From Chloroflexota bacterium (lineage in GTDB: Bacteria > Chloroflexota > Limnocylindria > QHBO01), in assembly GCA_040902225.1 (NCBI GenBank), contig JBBDXT010000007.1:565088-629087 (forward strand): a DNA stretch of 64,000 nt, written 5' to 3'. Made by a program: the position numbers and the translations under genes. Below are positions 33,642 to 45,841 of the stretch, in pieces (positions within the stretch are counted from its first letter, which is position 1; every line of letters begins with the position of its first letter). The notes under the pieces were generated by a model, which ran no database searches, was not told the DNA's origin, and saw only the letters and a list, made by a program, of their open reading frames with translations.

Positions 33642-35171
33642 TTGAGCTTCGTGCGGCGGCTCGTGCCGATCGCCTTGCCCCTCCTCGTGGCGGCCGGCCC
33701 GATCGCGTACCTATGGGGTCAAAACGGTAGCGTCGTGAATCCTTCTGATGTGATGACGCCCGTACTGATCACCTTGCTGCCATCGGCGGCTCTGCTCGCC
33801 GTCCTCTGGCGGGTGACGGGTGACCCCGTCCGCTCGGCAGTCTCGGTCACTGCGATGCTCGTTCCGATGCTCACCTTCGGATACCAGGTAGACGTCCTGG
33901 GCCGGGCCGTGAGCTTGAGCGATGTGGACGCGCTGAACTGGCCGCTGCTCGGGGTGAACGGTGCGGTGTTTGGGCTCATCACCGTCCTGGTCTGGCGGAC
34001 GCGCCGAAGTCTCTCCGCGGCCGCCGAGGCCCTCGCCATGATCGCGGTGGTATTCATCGCGCTTTCCCTGCCCGGAATCGCGAACAGTTTTCGCGTCGCC
34101 GCATCAGCGTCGGGCCACGAGGCCGCGTCGGAATCCACCGGTGAGGCATCGCCGCCGTCCGGGTCGGAGGAGGTGGCGATGCCGGATATCTACTACCTGG
34201 TGCTGGATGGCTATGGGCGTGCCGACGTGCTCGACGAGGTATTCGGCTACAACAACCAGCCCTTCCTCAACTCGCTCGAAGACCGCGGCTTCTACGTTGC
34301 GCCGAAGTCGCTCAGCAACTACTCGAATACTCAGCTGTCGATCGCGTCGTCCCTAAACATGCACTATCTCGATGACCTGCCGACGAATCTCAGCCCACGT
34401 GCCGCACGCCTCCTGACCGCGCTGCTCGAAGCGCCCGAGGTCGTCTTGCGGCTGCATCGACTGGGCTACAAGTACGTCAACTTCAATACCATCTGGTGGG
34501 GGACCGATAACGCGCCATTGGCCGATGTCACGTACGGCGAAGATGTCCTGAGCGAATTCGAGGTCGTCTTCCTACGGACGACCGCGCCAGGCCGATTGCT
34601 CCCCCAACCGACGTGGCAGAAGGAGCACCTCCGAACGTTGTCGCATCTGCCCGACGTGGCACGCATGCCCGAGCCAACCTTCGCATTCGCCCACATCCTG
34701 TTTCCGCATCCTCCATTCGTCTTCGCCGCCAACGGGAGACAGCTGCGGAGGGACGACACACTTGGCGCGTCGTGGGACGATCAGGAAGGGTACATCGAGC
34801 AGATGCGCTTCCTGAACACGTGGGTCCTCGGCACGATCGACAGCGTCCTCAACGCCTCTGACGAGACGCCGATCTTCATTCTGCAGGGTGACCACGGGCC
34901 GTTCTCAACCAAGGGGACCGGCGACACCGCGCTGATTCACTGGGAGCGCATGTCGATCCTGAACGCCCTGCTCGTGCCGCCGGTCGTCCGCGCCCAGCTC
35001 TACCCCTCGATCACGCCCGTCAACACCTTCCGGCTCGTGCTGCGTGGGCTGTTCGCTGAAGCGTTGCGCCGCCTGCCCGACCGCTCAATGTACAGTCCAG
35101 CGGTTCTCGAGGCCAGGATCGACGTCACGGAGGAGGTCAAGACAAGGCAGCCCGCGGGCGCCTCTCCCTAA
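33642..35171 (+). CDS. Membrane sulfatase-like (alkaline phosphatase superfamily) protein
   Basis: This is a roughly 509-residue protein from TTG 33642, which has GAGGTG just upstream; the frame is open back to 33597. Four to five membrane helices occupy the first 155 residues, then a Ser/Glu-rich spacer, then an extracytoplasmic sulfatase fold: PDIYYLVLDGYGRADVL (metal Asp), SNYSNTQLSIASSLNM (position of the nucleophile Ser/Thr), FAHILFPHPPFVF and FILQGDHGPF (metal Asp-His). The layout resembles LTA synthase and phosphoglycerol or phosphoethanolamine transferases, so transfer or removal of a phosphate-type substituent on surface glycan is plausible. I cannot tell which. Confidence 0.75.
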   Translation: MSFVRRLVPIALPLLVAAGPIAYLWGQNGSVVNPSDVMTPVLITLLPSAALLAVLWRVTGDPVRSAVSVTAMLVPMLTFGYQVDVLGRAVSLSDVDALNWPLLGVNGAVFGLITVLVWRTRRSLSAAAEALAMIAVVFIALSLPGIANSFRVAASASGHEAASESTGEASPPSGSEEVAMPDIYYLVLDGYGRADVLDEVFGYNNQPFLNSLEDRGFYVAPKSLSNYSNTQLSIASSLNMHYLDDLPTNLSPRAARLLTALLEAPEVVLRLHRLGYKYVNFNTIWWGTDNAPLADVTYGEDVLSEFEVVFLRTTAPGRLLPQPTWQKEHLRTLSHLPDVARMPEPTFAFAHILFPHPPFVFAANGRQLRRDDTLGASWDDQEGYIEQMRFLNTWVLGTIDSVLNASDETPIFILQGDHGPFSTKGTGDTALIHWERMSILNALLVPPVVRAQLYPSITPVNTFRLVLRGLFAEALRRLPDRSMYSPAVLEARIDVTEEVKTRQPAGASP

Positions 35172-35209
35172 TAGCATGGCTGGCCGCCGAGGCGCGACCA
35201 CTGTGTGCA

Positions 35210-35440
35210 TCGTTCCCCCAGCTGCCCGGGTACCCACGTATCGGGCCAGATCGCGAACTCAAGTGGACGCTGGAACGAATTCGGTCCCTCGACGCATGAA
35301 GCCTTCGCCACCTGCATTGCCGAGCTGCGCGACCTAGATCCCGCCGGGAGCCATCACCCCGACCTTGGGCAAAAGACGCGTGGCTGGCAGGAAATCGAAC
35401 GGCAGCTCCGTGGCAGCCGCGACGTGCCTGGCCGCAAGCC
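35210..35440 (+). pseudogene. Collapsed metE remnant: N-terminal and C-terminal ends of methionine synthase with the middle deleted
   Basis: One frame (35210-35299) reads FPQLPGYPRIGPDRELKWTLER and then stops; intact MetE at 51662 begins with PQLLGYPRIGPQRELKWALER. In another frame, about 35345-35440, is HHPDLGQKTRGWQEIERQL, matching the MetE C terminus NPDCGLKTRRWDEIERQL; the zinc-ligand Cys is replaced by Leu. So both ends of MetE lie about 130 bp apart and out of frame, with some 650 codons lost. DNA similarity is also clear at the 3' part (AAGACGCG, ATCGA-CGGCAGCTC). It fills the gap between the sulfatase-like gene and wecB and cannot encode an enzyme. Confidence 0.7.
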
Positions 35441-35465
35441 GAATTGGCCGGGTCGCCGCTAACGG

Positions 35466-36593
35466 TCAGCGGCTGCGTTCCTCGAGATCGCGCACCAGGA
35501 TGTCCGCAATGCGCCTGGCCGCCAGGCCGTCACCGTAGACCTGCCTCCCAGCGCGGCTCATCGTCGACCGCGCACGGTCGTCGTCGAGGAGGCGCCGCAC
35601 CTCGCGACGAATCGCAGTTCGACTGGTGCCGACCATGTTCACCGCGCCGGCCTCCAGCCCCTCCGGTCGCTCGGTCACCGATCGCGTGACGAGAACCGGG
35701 ACACCCAGCGTTGGGCCTTCCTCCTGGATCCCCCCGGAATCGGTGACAGCCAGGACGGATCCCTGCAGCAGCACCAGGAACTCGTCGTATTCCAGGGGGC
35801 CCACCACCGTGGCCCGCGGCTCGACCCCCAGGATCTCCTCGACCGGGCCCCACGCGCGTGGATTCGGGTGAGTAGCGAAGATCAGGGACAGATCCTTTCG
35901 CTGTCGCAGGACGTCGCGAAGGCCAAGGGCGATCTCGCGGATCGGCCCACCCCACGATTCCCGACGGTGAGCGGTGGCCAGAATGTAGATGCCGGGGGGC
36001 TTTTCGATGCGCTCGGACATCGACGCGGTCCGCGTCACGATATGGTTCACCGCGTCGACCACGGTATTGCCGGTCACATGGATTGCGCCGGCAACGTGCT
36101 CTGCCCGCAGCTCCTTCGCAGCGTGCGCGGTGGGTGCGAAGTTCCACTGGGCGAGGACGCTCAGGACTCGCCGATGCATTTCTTCCGGGAACGGCCGCGT
36201 GAGGTCATGCGAGCGGAGACCTGCCTCGACGTGCGCGACCGGTATCCCGGCATTGAAGGCGGCCAGCGCCCCGGCCAGCGCACTGGTCGTGTCGCCCTGG
36301 ACCAGGACGACCCGTGGCTGGAGCTCTGCCAGGAGCGAGCCGATCCGCTTCACACCCGTGCTCAGCAGGTGGTTGAGGTCGGCAGCGTCCCGCATGAGGT
36401 GGAGGTCGTGGTCCAGTGCGACGTCGAAGAGGCGCAGCACACCCTCGACCAGATCACGATGCTGCCCCGTCCCGATCACCACCGTGCCCACGCCCCGCCG
36501 TCGCAGCTCCCGGACGACGGGGGCGAGCTTGATCGCCTCTGGGCGGGTCCCGATGATGACCGCGGCCTGGGGCCTCGTGCGGTTGCCGGTCAC
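35466..36593 (-). CDS. wecB: UDP-N-acetylglucosamine 2-epimerase (non-hydrolysing)
   Basis: This 375-residue GT-B-fold enzyme has IIGTRPEAIKLAPVVREL, VIGTGQHRDL, VQGDTTSALAGALAAFNAGIPVAHVEAGLRS with the catalytic region, the PFPEEMHRRV acid motif, VTGNTVVDAV, ATAHRRESWG and the donor site VTDSGGIQEEGPTLGVPVLV. It interconverts UDP-GlcNAc and UDP-ManNAc. The ATGA overlap with wecC on its 5' side and the tagA gene before that make a three-gene minus-strand operon for ManNAc and ManNAcA donors and their transfer. Confidence 0.93.
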   Translation of the reverse strand: MTGNRTRPQAAVIIGTRPEAIKLAPVVRELRRRGVGTVVIGTGQHRDLVEGVLRLFDVALDHDLHLMRDAADLNHLLSTGVKRIGSLLAELQPRVVLVQGDTTSALAGALAAFNAGIPVAHVEAGLRSHDLTRPFPEEMHRRVLSVLAQWNFAPTAHAAKELRAEHVAGAIHVTGNTVVDAVNHIVTRTASMSERIEKPPGIYILATAHRRESWGGPIREIALGLRDVLRQRKDLSLIFATHPNPRAWGPVEEILGVEPRATVVGPLEYDEFLVLLQGSVLAVTDSGGIQEEGPTLGVPVLVTRSVTERPEGLEAGAVNMVGTSRTAIRREVRRLLDDDRARSTMSRAGRQVYGDGLAARRIADILVRDLEERSR

Positions 36594-37816
36594 GACGCGG
36601 ATCGGGCAGCGGTCGCCCCGCAGAAATCGAGCACCACCTTGCCCCCGAAATCGAGTCCGGCAAATTCAGCGTGATTGACCAGCAGGGCGATGACGTCGGC
36701 GCCGGAGACTGCGGTATCGACGTCGTGGAGCTGCAACGCCGGGTGCGACTTGACGTGCGGCTCGCAGGCGAGGAGGTCGACCCCGACCGAGCCGAGCGAC
36801 AACGCCACTCGCAGCGCAGGAGACTCGCGCAGGTCGTCGACGTTCGCCTTGTAGGCAAGTCCCATGCAGGCCACGCGAGCCGGCCGGCCCAGGCGATCGG
36901 ACTGATCGGCCACGGCCGAGCGGATCTGGTCGATCACCCAATCGGTCTTGCGATCGTTGACCTCCCGTCCCGTGCGCAGCAGTCGCGCCGTCTCCGGATC
37001 CTGTGACACGATGAACCACGGATCGACGGCGAGGCAGTGGCCGCCGACTCCCGGTCCGGGCTGCAGGATGGAGACGCGTGGGTGACGATTCGCGAGGCGG
37101 ATGACCTCCCAGGGATCGAGCCCGAGGTGGTCGCACAGCATCGAGACCTCGTTGGCAAATGCGATGTTCACGTCCCGGAAGCTGTTCTCCACCAGCTTCA
37201 CCATCTCGGCCGTGCAGCTGTCCGTCGTGAACAGCGCGCCGCTGACGAAGGTTCGGTAGAAGGCCTCGGCTGCAGCGGATGACGCCGGATCGATGCCGCC
37301 GATGATTCGGTCGTTCGATGCGAGCTCGTCCAGGATCCTGCCCGGAAGGACGCGCTCCGGACAGTACGCAAGTCGGATCTGATCGGTGTCGATGCCGGAG
37401 GCTGCCAGCACGTCTCGGACGAGCTCGGTGGTGCCCACCGGGCAGGTCGATTCGATGACCACCAGGTTGCCATCGGCCACCACCTCGGCGATGGAACGCG
37501 CGGCGATCATGACATGGCTGGTGTCGGGTGTCGGAATGGCAGAGCCGCGCCTCAACGGGGTCGGAACGCAGATCAGAAAGACGTCTGCCGGTCCTGGCTC
37601 GGCAGCGGCGGTGAGCTGACCGGACGCCACGACCGAAGCGACCAGGTCGGGAAGCCGGGGCTCCTCGATGTGGACCTGCCCGGCGCTGATGGTCTCGACA
37701 ACCACGGGATTGGTGTCGACGCCGAGCACTCGGTGACCGGCGGCGGCGATCGCGGCTGCGGTCGGCAGGCCGATGTAGCCCAGCCCCAGGACACACACGG
37801 ATGCAGGGTTCGGCAC
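36590..37816 (-). CDS. wecC: UDP-N-acetyl-D-mannosamine dehydrogenase (WecC type)
   Basis: The product is 408 residues from GTG 37816, which shares one base with the tagA stop (TAGTG); a longer frame to 37909 would overlap tagA by 94 bp. It has the NAD site VCVLGLGYIGLPTAAAIAAAGH, ESTCPVGTTE, CPERVLPGRILDEL, KLVENSFRDVNIAFANE, and the catalytic-Cys loop GPGVGGHCLAVDPWF. That last segment is typical of UDP-ManNAc dehydrogenases and unlike the GGSC-type loop of UDP-glucose dehydrogenases. It oxidises UDP-ManNAc to UDP-ManNAcA, using the WecB product. Confidence 0.92.
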   Translation of the reverse strand: MPNPASVCVLGLGYIGLPTAAAIAAAGHRVLGVDTNPVVVETISAGQVHIEEPRLPDLVASVVASGQLTAAAEPGPADVFLICVPTPLRRGSAIPTPDTSHVMIAARSIAEVVADGNLVVIESTCPVGTTELVRDVLAASGIDTDQIRLAYCPERVLPGRILDELASNDRIIGGIDPASSAAAEAFYRTFVSGALFTTDSCTAEMVKLVENSFRDVNIAFANEVSMLCDHLGLDPWEVIRLANRHPRVSILQPGPGVGGHCLAVDPWFIVSQDPETARLLRTGREVNDRKTDWVIDQIRSAVADQSDRLGRPARVACMGLAYKANVDDLRESPALRVALSLGSVGVDLLACEPHVKSHPALQLHDVDTAVSGADVIALLVNHAEFAGLDFGGKVVLDFCGATAARSAS

Positions 37817-38559
37817 TAGCGCCTCCCGGATACCAGAAGCACGAGGAATTTCAGAAACGCCGGCAGCGCCCGCAGCCGCACCGGCTCGCGGAGGAGACGA
37901 TAGCTCCATTCGAGGCCGGCTTCCCGCAGCCAGCGCGGCGCCCTGGCCTTTTGACCCGCGAAGATGTCGAAGCTGCCGCCGAGGCCCATGTACAGCGCAG
38001 GATGGGCGGCGTACAGCCGCTGCATCAGCTGCTCCTGTCGCGGAGACCCCATGGCCACCAGAACGAAGTCGGGCCGGCGGCTCTGCAGCTCATCAACCAG
38101 CTGCTCCTGCTCCTGCGCCGACAGGTAGCCGCTTCGTGACCACAGGTTGATGGCGGGGTGGCGCTCCCTGAGGCGCTCGGCAACACGGGCCACGACCTCA
38201 TCGGTCGCGCCGATGAGGTAGAAGGACCGCCGGCTCGCGTACTGGCCGATGGTAGCCAGCCACAGGTCTGCCCCCGCCATGCGACTCGCTCGGATCCCCT
38301 GGCGTCGCAGGGCAAGGACTGCGCCGATGCCGTCCGGATAGCCCAGCTGCGTCGCCGCGAGGTCGACAATCGCCGGATCTGCGCGGGCAATCTTCTCGGC
38401 ATTGATGGCGACTAGGATGCCGCGCCCCGTATCCAGCAAGTCAAGCAGGGCGTCCTGCCCGGCGGGCGCGAAGGTGATGACCCCATTGAGCGAGGCATGC
38501 GGGAAGGTGGCGAGGGCGGCGTCGTGGAGTGGGCTGGAGCGCTGCTCCGCTGAAGACAT
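37816..38559 (-). CDS. tagA: WecG/TagA/CpsF family glycosyltransferase
   Basis: The product is 247 residues from ATG 38559. A TACTCT hexamer 6 nt upstream supports this start over the in-frame ATG at 38625. Family motifs are GRGILVAINAEKIARA (catalytic Asn/Asp region), YPDGIGAVLALRRQG, RMAGADLW, SFYLIGATDEVV, LVAMGSPRQEQLM and MGLGGSFDIFAGQKARAPRWLREAGLEWSYRLLREP. These GT26 enzymes add ManNAc or ManNAcA to lipid-linked GlcNAc, the product of WecA. The gene leads the tagA-wecC-wecB operon, so the first glycosylation step and its donor pathway are co-transcribed. Confidence 0.92.
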   Translation of the reverse strand: MSSAEQRSSPLHDAALATFPHASLNGVITFAPAGQDALLDLLDTGRGILVAINAEKIARADPAIVDLAATQLGYPDGIGAVLALRRQGIRASRMAGADLWLATIGQYASRRSFYLIGATDEVVARVAERLRERHPAINLWSRSGYLSAQEQEQLVDELQSRRPDFVLVAMGSPRQEQLMQRLYAAHPALYMGLGGSFDIFAGQKARAPRWLREAGLEWSYRLLREPVRLRALPAFLKFLVLLVSGRR

Positions 38560-38564
38560 GCAAG

Positions 38565-38571
38565 TAGAGTA
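38565..38571. promoter_or_regulatory. Overlapping divergent -10 hexamers between tagA and the GT4 gene
   Basis: The seven bases TAGAGTA read TAGAGT on the plus strand (38565-38570) and TACTCT on the minus strand (38571-38566). The minus promoter is leaderless for tagA; the plus one would give a leader of about 26 nt carrying GAGGG before the TTG at 38603. The two start sites cannot be opened independently. Confidence 0.5.
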
Positions 38572-38602
38572 GGCCCGCTCATCCTCCTGAGGGCTCGGCC
38601 GC

Positions 38603-39709
38603 TTGCGCATCCTGATCGTCACCAACCTCTATCCCGACGCTCGCCTGCCGGCGTTCGGAACCTTCGTGGCGGAGCACGCGGAAGCCCTTCGACGGGCAGG
38701 TGCAGTGGTCGAGGTCGTCGCCACGACAGGCATCCCGGCGCAGCAGGCTGTCCTGCGCAAGTACATCTCGCTTTCTTTCCGCACGCTGCTGGCCGCGCTC
38801 ATGGCACGTGTGCGGCGGCGGAGGCCTCGCGTCGTCGAGGCGCACGTTGCCTATCCGACGGCGCTCTTGGCATGGATGGCCGCACGAATCACCGGGGCGC
38901 GCCTGGTCGTGTACAGCCACGGATCAGACGTCACCGGTGATGGTGCCGACGGCGTGCCGAGGCTGGTGGCGAGATCGCTGTTCCACCATCGGCTCGCGCG
39001 CCGAGTCTTTCGGGCTGCGGATCTGCTGGTTGCCAACAGCACCTTCATCCATGACCAGCTGATCTCCCGCTTTCGGGTCGATCCTCAGCGAGTGGTCGTC
39101 GTCTCTCCCGGCATCAACTACCGCCTCTTCTCGGCGAGCGGTTCGGGGAGATCACGGAACGGAATCCTGTACGTCGGCAGGCTCGCCCGGGGCAAGGGGG
39201 TCCATGAGCTTCTCGACGCGGTCCGCCGGCTCGCGCCGGGGACGGCACTTCGATTCGTGGGCGATGGGCCCGAGCGAGCCGCGCTCGAGGCGGCGGCGGA
39301 TGCCGCTGGCGTCCGCGCCGAGTTCTGCGGCGCCTTGCCACCCGGCCAGGTGGCAGCGCTCATGAGCGAGGCGGCCGTCGTCGCCATGCCATCGGTCTAT
39401 CCCGAAGCGCTCGGTCTTGTTGCGCTGGAAGCGATGGCCGCCGGCGCGCTGGTGGTCGCATCGTCGTCAGGGGGCATCGGCGAGTCGGTGATCGATGGCG
39501 AGACCGGCTGGTCGGTGCCGCCGGGTGACGTCGACGCCCTCGCATTGGCCCTGCAGGAGGCAGTGGCCACTGCGGCAGACGCGGATCCTGCGGCACGGTC
39601 GGCGCTCCTGCGAGCTGCGGATCAAAAGGCACGGTCCCACGACGTCGACGTGATTGCCCTCCACCTCCTGGACCTGTATGGGTCGCTGAGCGCTTCGCGC
39701 CGTGCCTGA
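38603..39709 (+). CDS. GT4-family glycosyltransferase
   Basis: This 368-residue GT-B enzyme starts at TTG with GAGGG upstream. It opens RILIVTNLYPDARLPAFGTFVAEHAEAL and carries VVYSHGSDVTGD, VSPGINYRLF, ILYVGRLARGKGVHELLDAV, FVGDGPERAALEAAA, and VAMPSVYPEALGLVALEAMAAGALVVASSSGGIGESV with the ExxG-rich donor motif (E-A-L-G-L-V-A-L-E) of GT4 retaining enzymes. It probably extends a lipid-linked oligosaccharide with a nucleotide hexose. The next gene overlaps it by 8 nt. Specificity is not readable. Confidence 0.87.
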   Translation: MRILIVTNLYPDARLPAFGTFVAEHAEALRRAGAVVEVVATTGIPAQQAVLRKYISLSFRTLLAALMARVRRRRPRVVEAHVAYPTALLAWMAARITGARLVVYSHGSDVTGDGADGVPRLVARSLFHHRLARRVFRAADLLVANSTFIHDQLISRFRVDPQRVVVVSPGINYRLFSASGSGRSRNGILYVGRLARGKGVHELLDAVRRLAPGTALRFVGDGPERAALEAAADAAGVRAEFCGALPPGQVAALMSEAAVVAMPSVYPEALGLVALEAMAAGALVVASSSGGIGESVIDGETGWSVPPGDVDALALALQEAVATAADADPAARSALLRAADQKARSHDVDVIALHLLDLYGSLSASRRA

Positions 39710-41137
39710 CGTCGACGGAGGTCGCCTGGTCCTGGGCGCATGGGCAGCCGCGCTGCTGGCGGCGACCTTCATCGGCGCGCGGGTCATCTCGCGACTGGCC
39801 GACTGGGCGCCGGCCGGACCGATCGCGCTCATCGCGGGGGCGCCGCTCGTTCCGCGGATCCCCTTGATCGCCAGCCTGACGGCGGATGACCTGCTGCCAC
39901 TCCTGGGCCTTGGCCTGCTGGCCTTGCGAACGCCGTTCCCGGGGCTCACTTCCGACCGGTGGGCGCGAGCGGCATTGCTGGCCGTCGCGCTCGCGACGAT
40001 CGCTCGCATCGCCTCGGCAGTGGCGAACGGAGGGGGGCTCGAGGGGACCCTTCTGATCCTGGCGCAGGCCGTGGCCCGGCCGGTGGTGCTGCTGGGGATC
40101 GTTGCCTACACCGCGGCGACCGTTCCGGAGGATCGGCGCCACCGAGCGATCGTGGTTGCCATCGCCGCGGTAGGTAGCTATGAAGCGGTCTACGGGCTGG
40201 TCGCCTTCACGCTGGGACTCCCCGGCGGTGCCGGCCTTCAAGGAGCGCGCGCGTACACGAGCGTCCACAACGTATGCCCCGGGCTCATCAGCGGCACGCT
40301 GGGTCTGTCCGCCAACCACATGGGCGCGATGTTCGTCCTCTCCGCGCCATTGACCGTGGCGCTGGCAGTCAAGGCGCGCGGCCGGGCGCGATGGCTGTGG
40401 TTGCTCTCGGGCTCCGCCCAGATGGCCGCCCTGCTGCTGACGTTCACACGATCGTCGACCCTGCTGGGGGTCGCGCTGGTCGCGGCGTTCCTGATCTACG
40501 AACGCAGGTTCGTCCTCCTCGCAGCCCTGGCCGCGGCGACCGCCGTGCTCGTGGTCTCCGCGACGTCCATCGGATGCATTCCCAGGAGCAGCGAGCCGGG
40601 CACTCCTCCGGGCTCAGTCTTCGGGGATCGCTTCAGCGACGGCAATGACCGCCTGGCGCTCTGGTACGCCGCTGGTCGGATCATGGTCGATCATCCGATC
40701 TTCGGCGTCGGCCTGGGCCTGATGCTCGACACGGTAAAAGACAATCCGGAACGGTACAGCGATACGCCCTTCGGCCCGGCCACCAGCTCCGCTCACAACA
40801 CGATCCTGCTGGCCGGTGCGGAGACCGGGGTTCTCGGGGCCTTTGCCGTAGCCTCGCTCAACATCCTGCTGGCCGCAATTGCCATTCGTTGCGCCTGGCG
40901 CGGGCGGGCACGCGGCGACCCGCTGCTCGTCGCGGTCGGGATGGTGATGATCGGTTACTTGGTGCAGGGGATGGTCAACAACCTCTTCTCGATACCCGCC
41001 ACCAGCTCCCTGCTGGCGCTGCTGGTGGGAGGCTTCGCCCTGCCGCGTGTGGAGGCTGGGCCACCCCCCGGCGGCCCGCCCCGAGCGTCCCCGTATACTC
41101 CGACCGCACTGGAATCGACAAGCTCGGGTGAGGATCG

Positions 41138-41141
<4 letters not shown>
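39702..41141 (+). CDS. O-antigen polymerase/ligase-like membrane protein (second copy)
   Basis: This 479-residue protein has about eleven hydrophobic segments and an extracytoplasmic loop with [29 protein letters not shown] and [23 protein letters not shown], the Wzy_C/O-antigen ligase pattern (H-N). It overlaps the GT4 gene by 8 nt and its stop overlaps the gmd TTG start. It is thus embedded in the GDP-sugar operon, as expected for the polymerase of that repeat unit. The C terminus is Pro/Gly-rich and cytoplasmic. Confidence 0.82.
41094..41099 (+). promoter_or_regulatory. TATACT hexamer before gmd, possible internal promoter
   Basis: TATACT lies 38 nt before the gmd TTG, within the end of the upstream gene; GAGGA at 41130-41134 could serve as ribosome site. 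Confidence 0.35.
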
Positions 41142-44351
<3,210 letters not shown>

Positions 44352-44359
44352 GGCCCGCC

Positions 44360-45841
44360 TTGCAAAAGGTCCTCGATCTCATCCGGCGCCCGGCCAGCAG
44401 CAGGGCCCGCGTCGCTCGCGGGTCCATCGCCTACGCGGTCGCCGCCGTGACGCAGCGCGCCGTTGGACTCCTGATGCTGCCGATCTACGTCCGGGTCGTC
44501 GGGTCGGCCGAGTACGGGCAGCTGGCTGTGGCCACCACCATCTCGGCGGCGGCCGCGACGATTCTGTCATTCGGCCTCGAGACGGCCATCTTTCGCAGCT
44601 ATATCCACCTTGGTACCGACCCCGCCCGGCGGGACCGATTCGTGAACACCGTCGGCGTCTTCCTGTTGGCGGTGCCGACGCTCGCGATCATCGCGATCGG
44701 TCTGCTCATCCTGCGGCCGGTGTCGTCATTCTTTGCGATCGGGCCCGAGGCGATCGGGCTGGCTCTGGCGAGCGTTGCGGTCACCGTCCCGGCCACGATC
44801 CTGACGATGGCGCTGCTGCGTGCCCAGGAGCGGCTGACCGACTACCTGCGAGTCAGCGTGGTCACGGTCGTGGCGCACACCGGATTCATGATCCTCTTCG
44901 TCATCGTGCTCCGCGGCGGCCTGAACGGCTGGCTGCTTGCGGTCCTGCTCGGTGCGGCCGTGCAGCTCGCGATCGGACTGGTGGTCCTGGGCCACCGATG
45001 GACGCGATCGTTCGACGTGGCCCTCCTGAGGGGCGCTCTCGTGTTCGGATTGCCCCTCATCCCACATGCCATCTCTCATTGGGCGCTGGCCCTGTCGGAC
45101 CGGGCCATCCTGGGCGCATACGTGGCGCCCAGCCAGATCGGCATCTACAACCTGGCGTATCAGCTGGCCCTGCCGCTGGGAATGCTCACCGTGGCCATGA
45201 ACCAGGGGATCATGCCGATCTACGCCGAGGCGACCCACGACGAGGTGCGTCGGCAGGAGCTGGGTGGGCTCGCCTCCCGCCAGGTGGTGGTGACGTGTCT
45301 CCTCGGCATGGCGATTGCGCTGCTCGGTCCACCGACTATTCGCCTGGTGATGCCGGCTGAGTTTGGTTCGGCCGCCGGACTCCTGCCGTGGATCGCCGCG
45401 GGCTATACCTTCTTCGGGCTCTACCTGCTGCCCATGGACGCCGTTTCGGTGATGGCCGGCCAGACACGCTGGGTGTGGATCAGCACCTTCGCGGCGGGAA
45501 GCGTGAATATCGCCCTCAACCTCGCCACCATCCCAACATTTGGAACGGCGGCTGCGGCGGTGAACACCGCGGTCGCCTATGGAGTCCTGCTGGTGCTGTT
45601 GCTGGTGTACCAGTACCGGGTCGCTCGAGCGCCGATCCGGCTGGCCTGGAGTCGGCTCGGCCTTGCCCTGGCGGTGATGGGCCTCGGCCTGCTGTGCGCT
45701 ATCCTGCTGCTTCCCGACGAGGGTTCGGCGCTCTTCAGCTTCATCGGTCGTTCGGTTGTGCTGATTGCGGTCGCCGCCATCCTGTGGGCGACCTTCGTCA
45801 GGGGACTCCGCCGTCCGAGCATGCCTCGAGGGCCGACTTGA
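44360..45841 (+). CDS. Polysaccharide flippase, Wzx/MATE-like (second copy)
   Basis: This 493-residue protein from TTG 44360 has about 12-14 hydrophobic segments of the PST/MOP flippase family, starting ARGSIAYAVAAVTQRAVGLLMLPIYVRVVGSAEYG, followed by ISHWALALSDRAILGAYVAPSQIGIYNLAYQL. It sits at the junction of the GDP-sugar genes and the CMP-sugar operon and should export a repeat unit made by one or both. It overlaps the next gene by TTGA. It is only distantly similar by eye to the flippase at 31992-33524, which fits separate substrates and not a recent duplication. Confidence 0.85.
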   Translation: MQKVLDLIRRPASSRARVARGSIAYAVAAVTQRAVGLLMLPIYVRVVGSAEYGQLAVATTISAAAATILSFGLETAIFRSYIHLGTDPARRDRFVNTVGVFLLAVPTLAIIAIGLLILRPVSSFFAIGPEAIGLALASVAVTVPATILTMALLRAQERLTDYLRVSVVTVVAHTGFMILFVIVLRGGLNGWLLAVLLGAAVQLAIGLVVLGHRWTRSFDVALLRGALVFGLPLIPHAISHWALALSDRAILGAYVAPSQIGIYNLAYQLALPLGMLTVAMNQGIMPIYAEATHDEVRRQELGGLASRQVVVTCLLGMAIALLGPPTIRLVMPAEFGSAAGLLPWIAAGYTFFGLYLLPMDAVSVMAGQTRWVWISTFAAGSVNIALNLATIPTFGTAAAAVNTAVAYGVLLVLLLVYQYRVARAPIRLAWSRLGLALAVMGLGLLCAILLLPDEGSALFSFIGRSVVLIAVAAILWATFVRGLRRPSMPRGPT

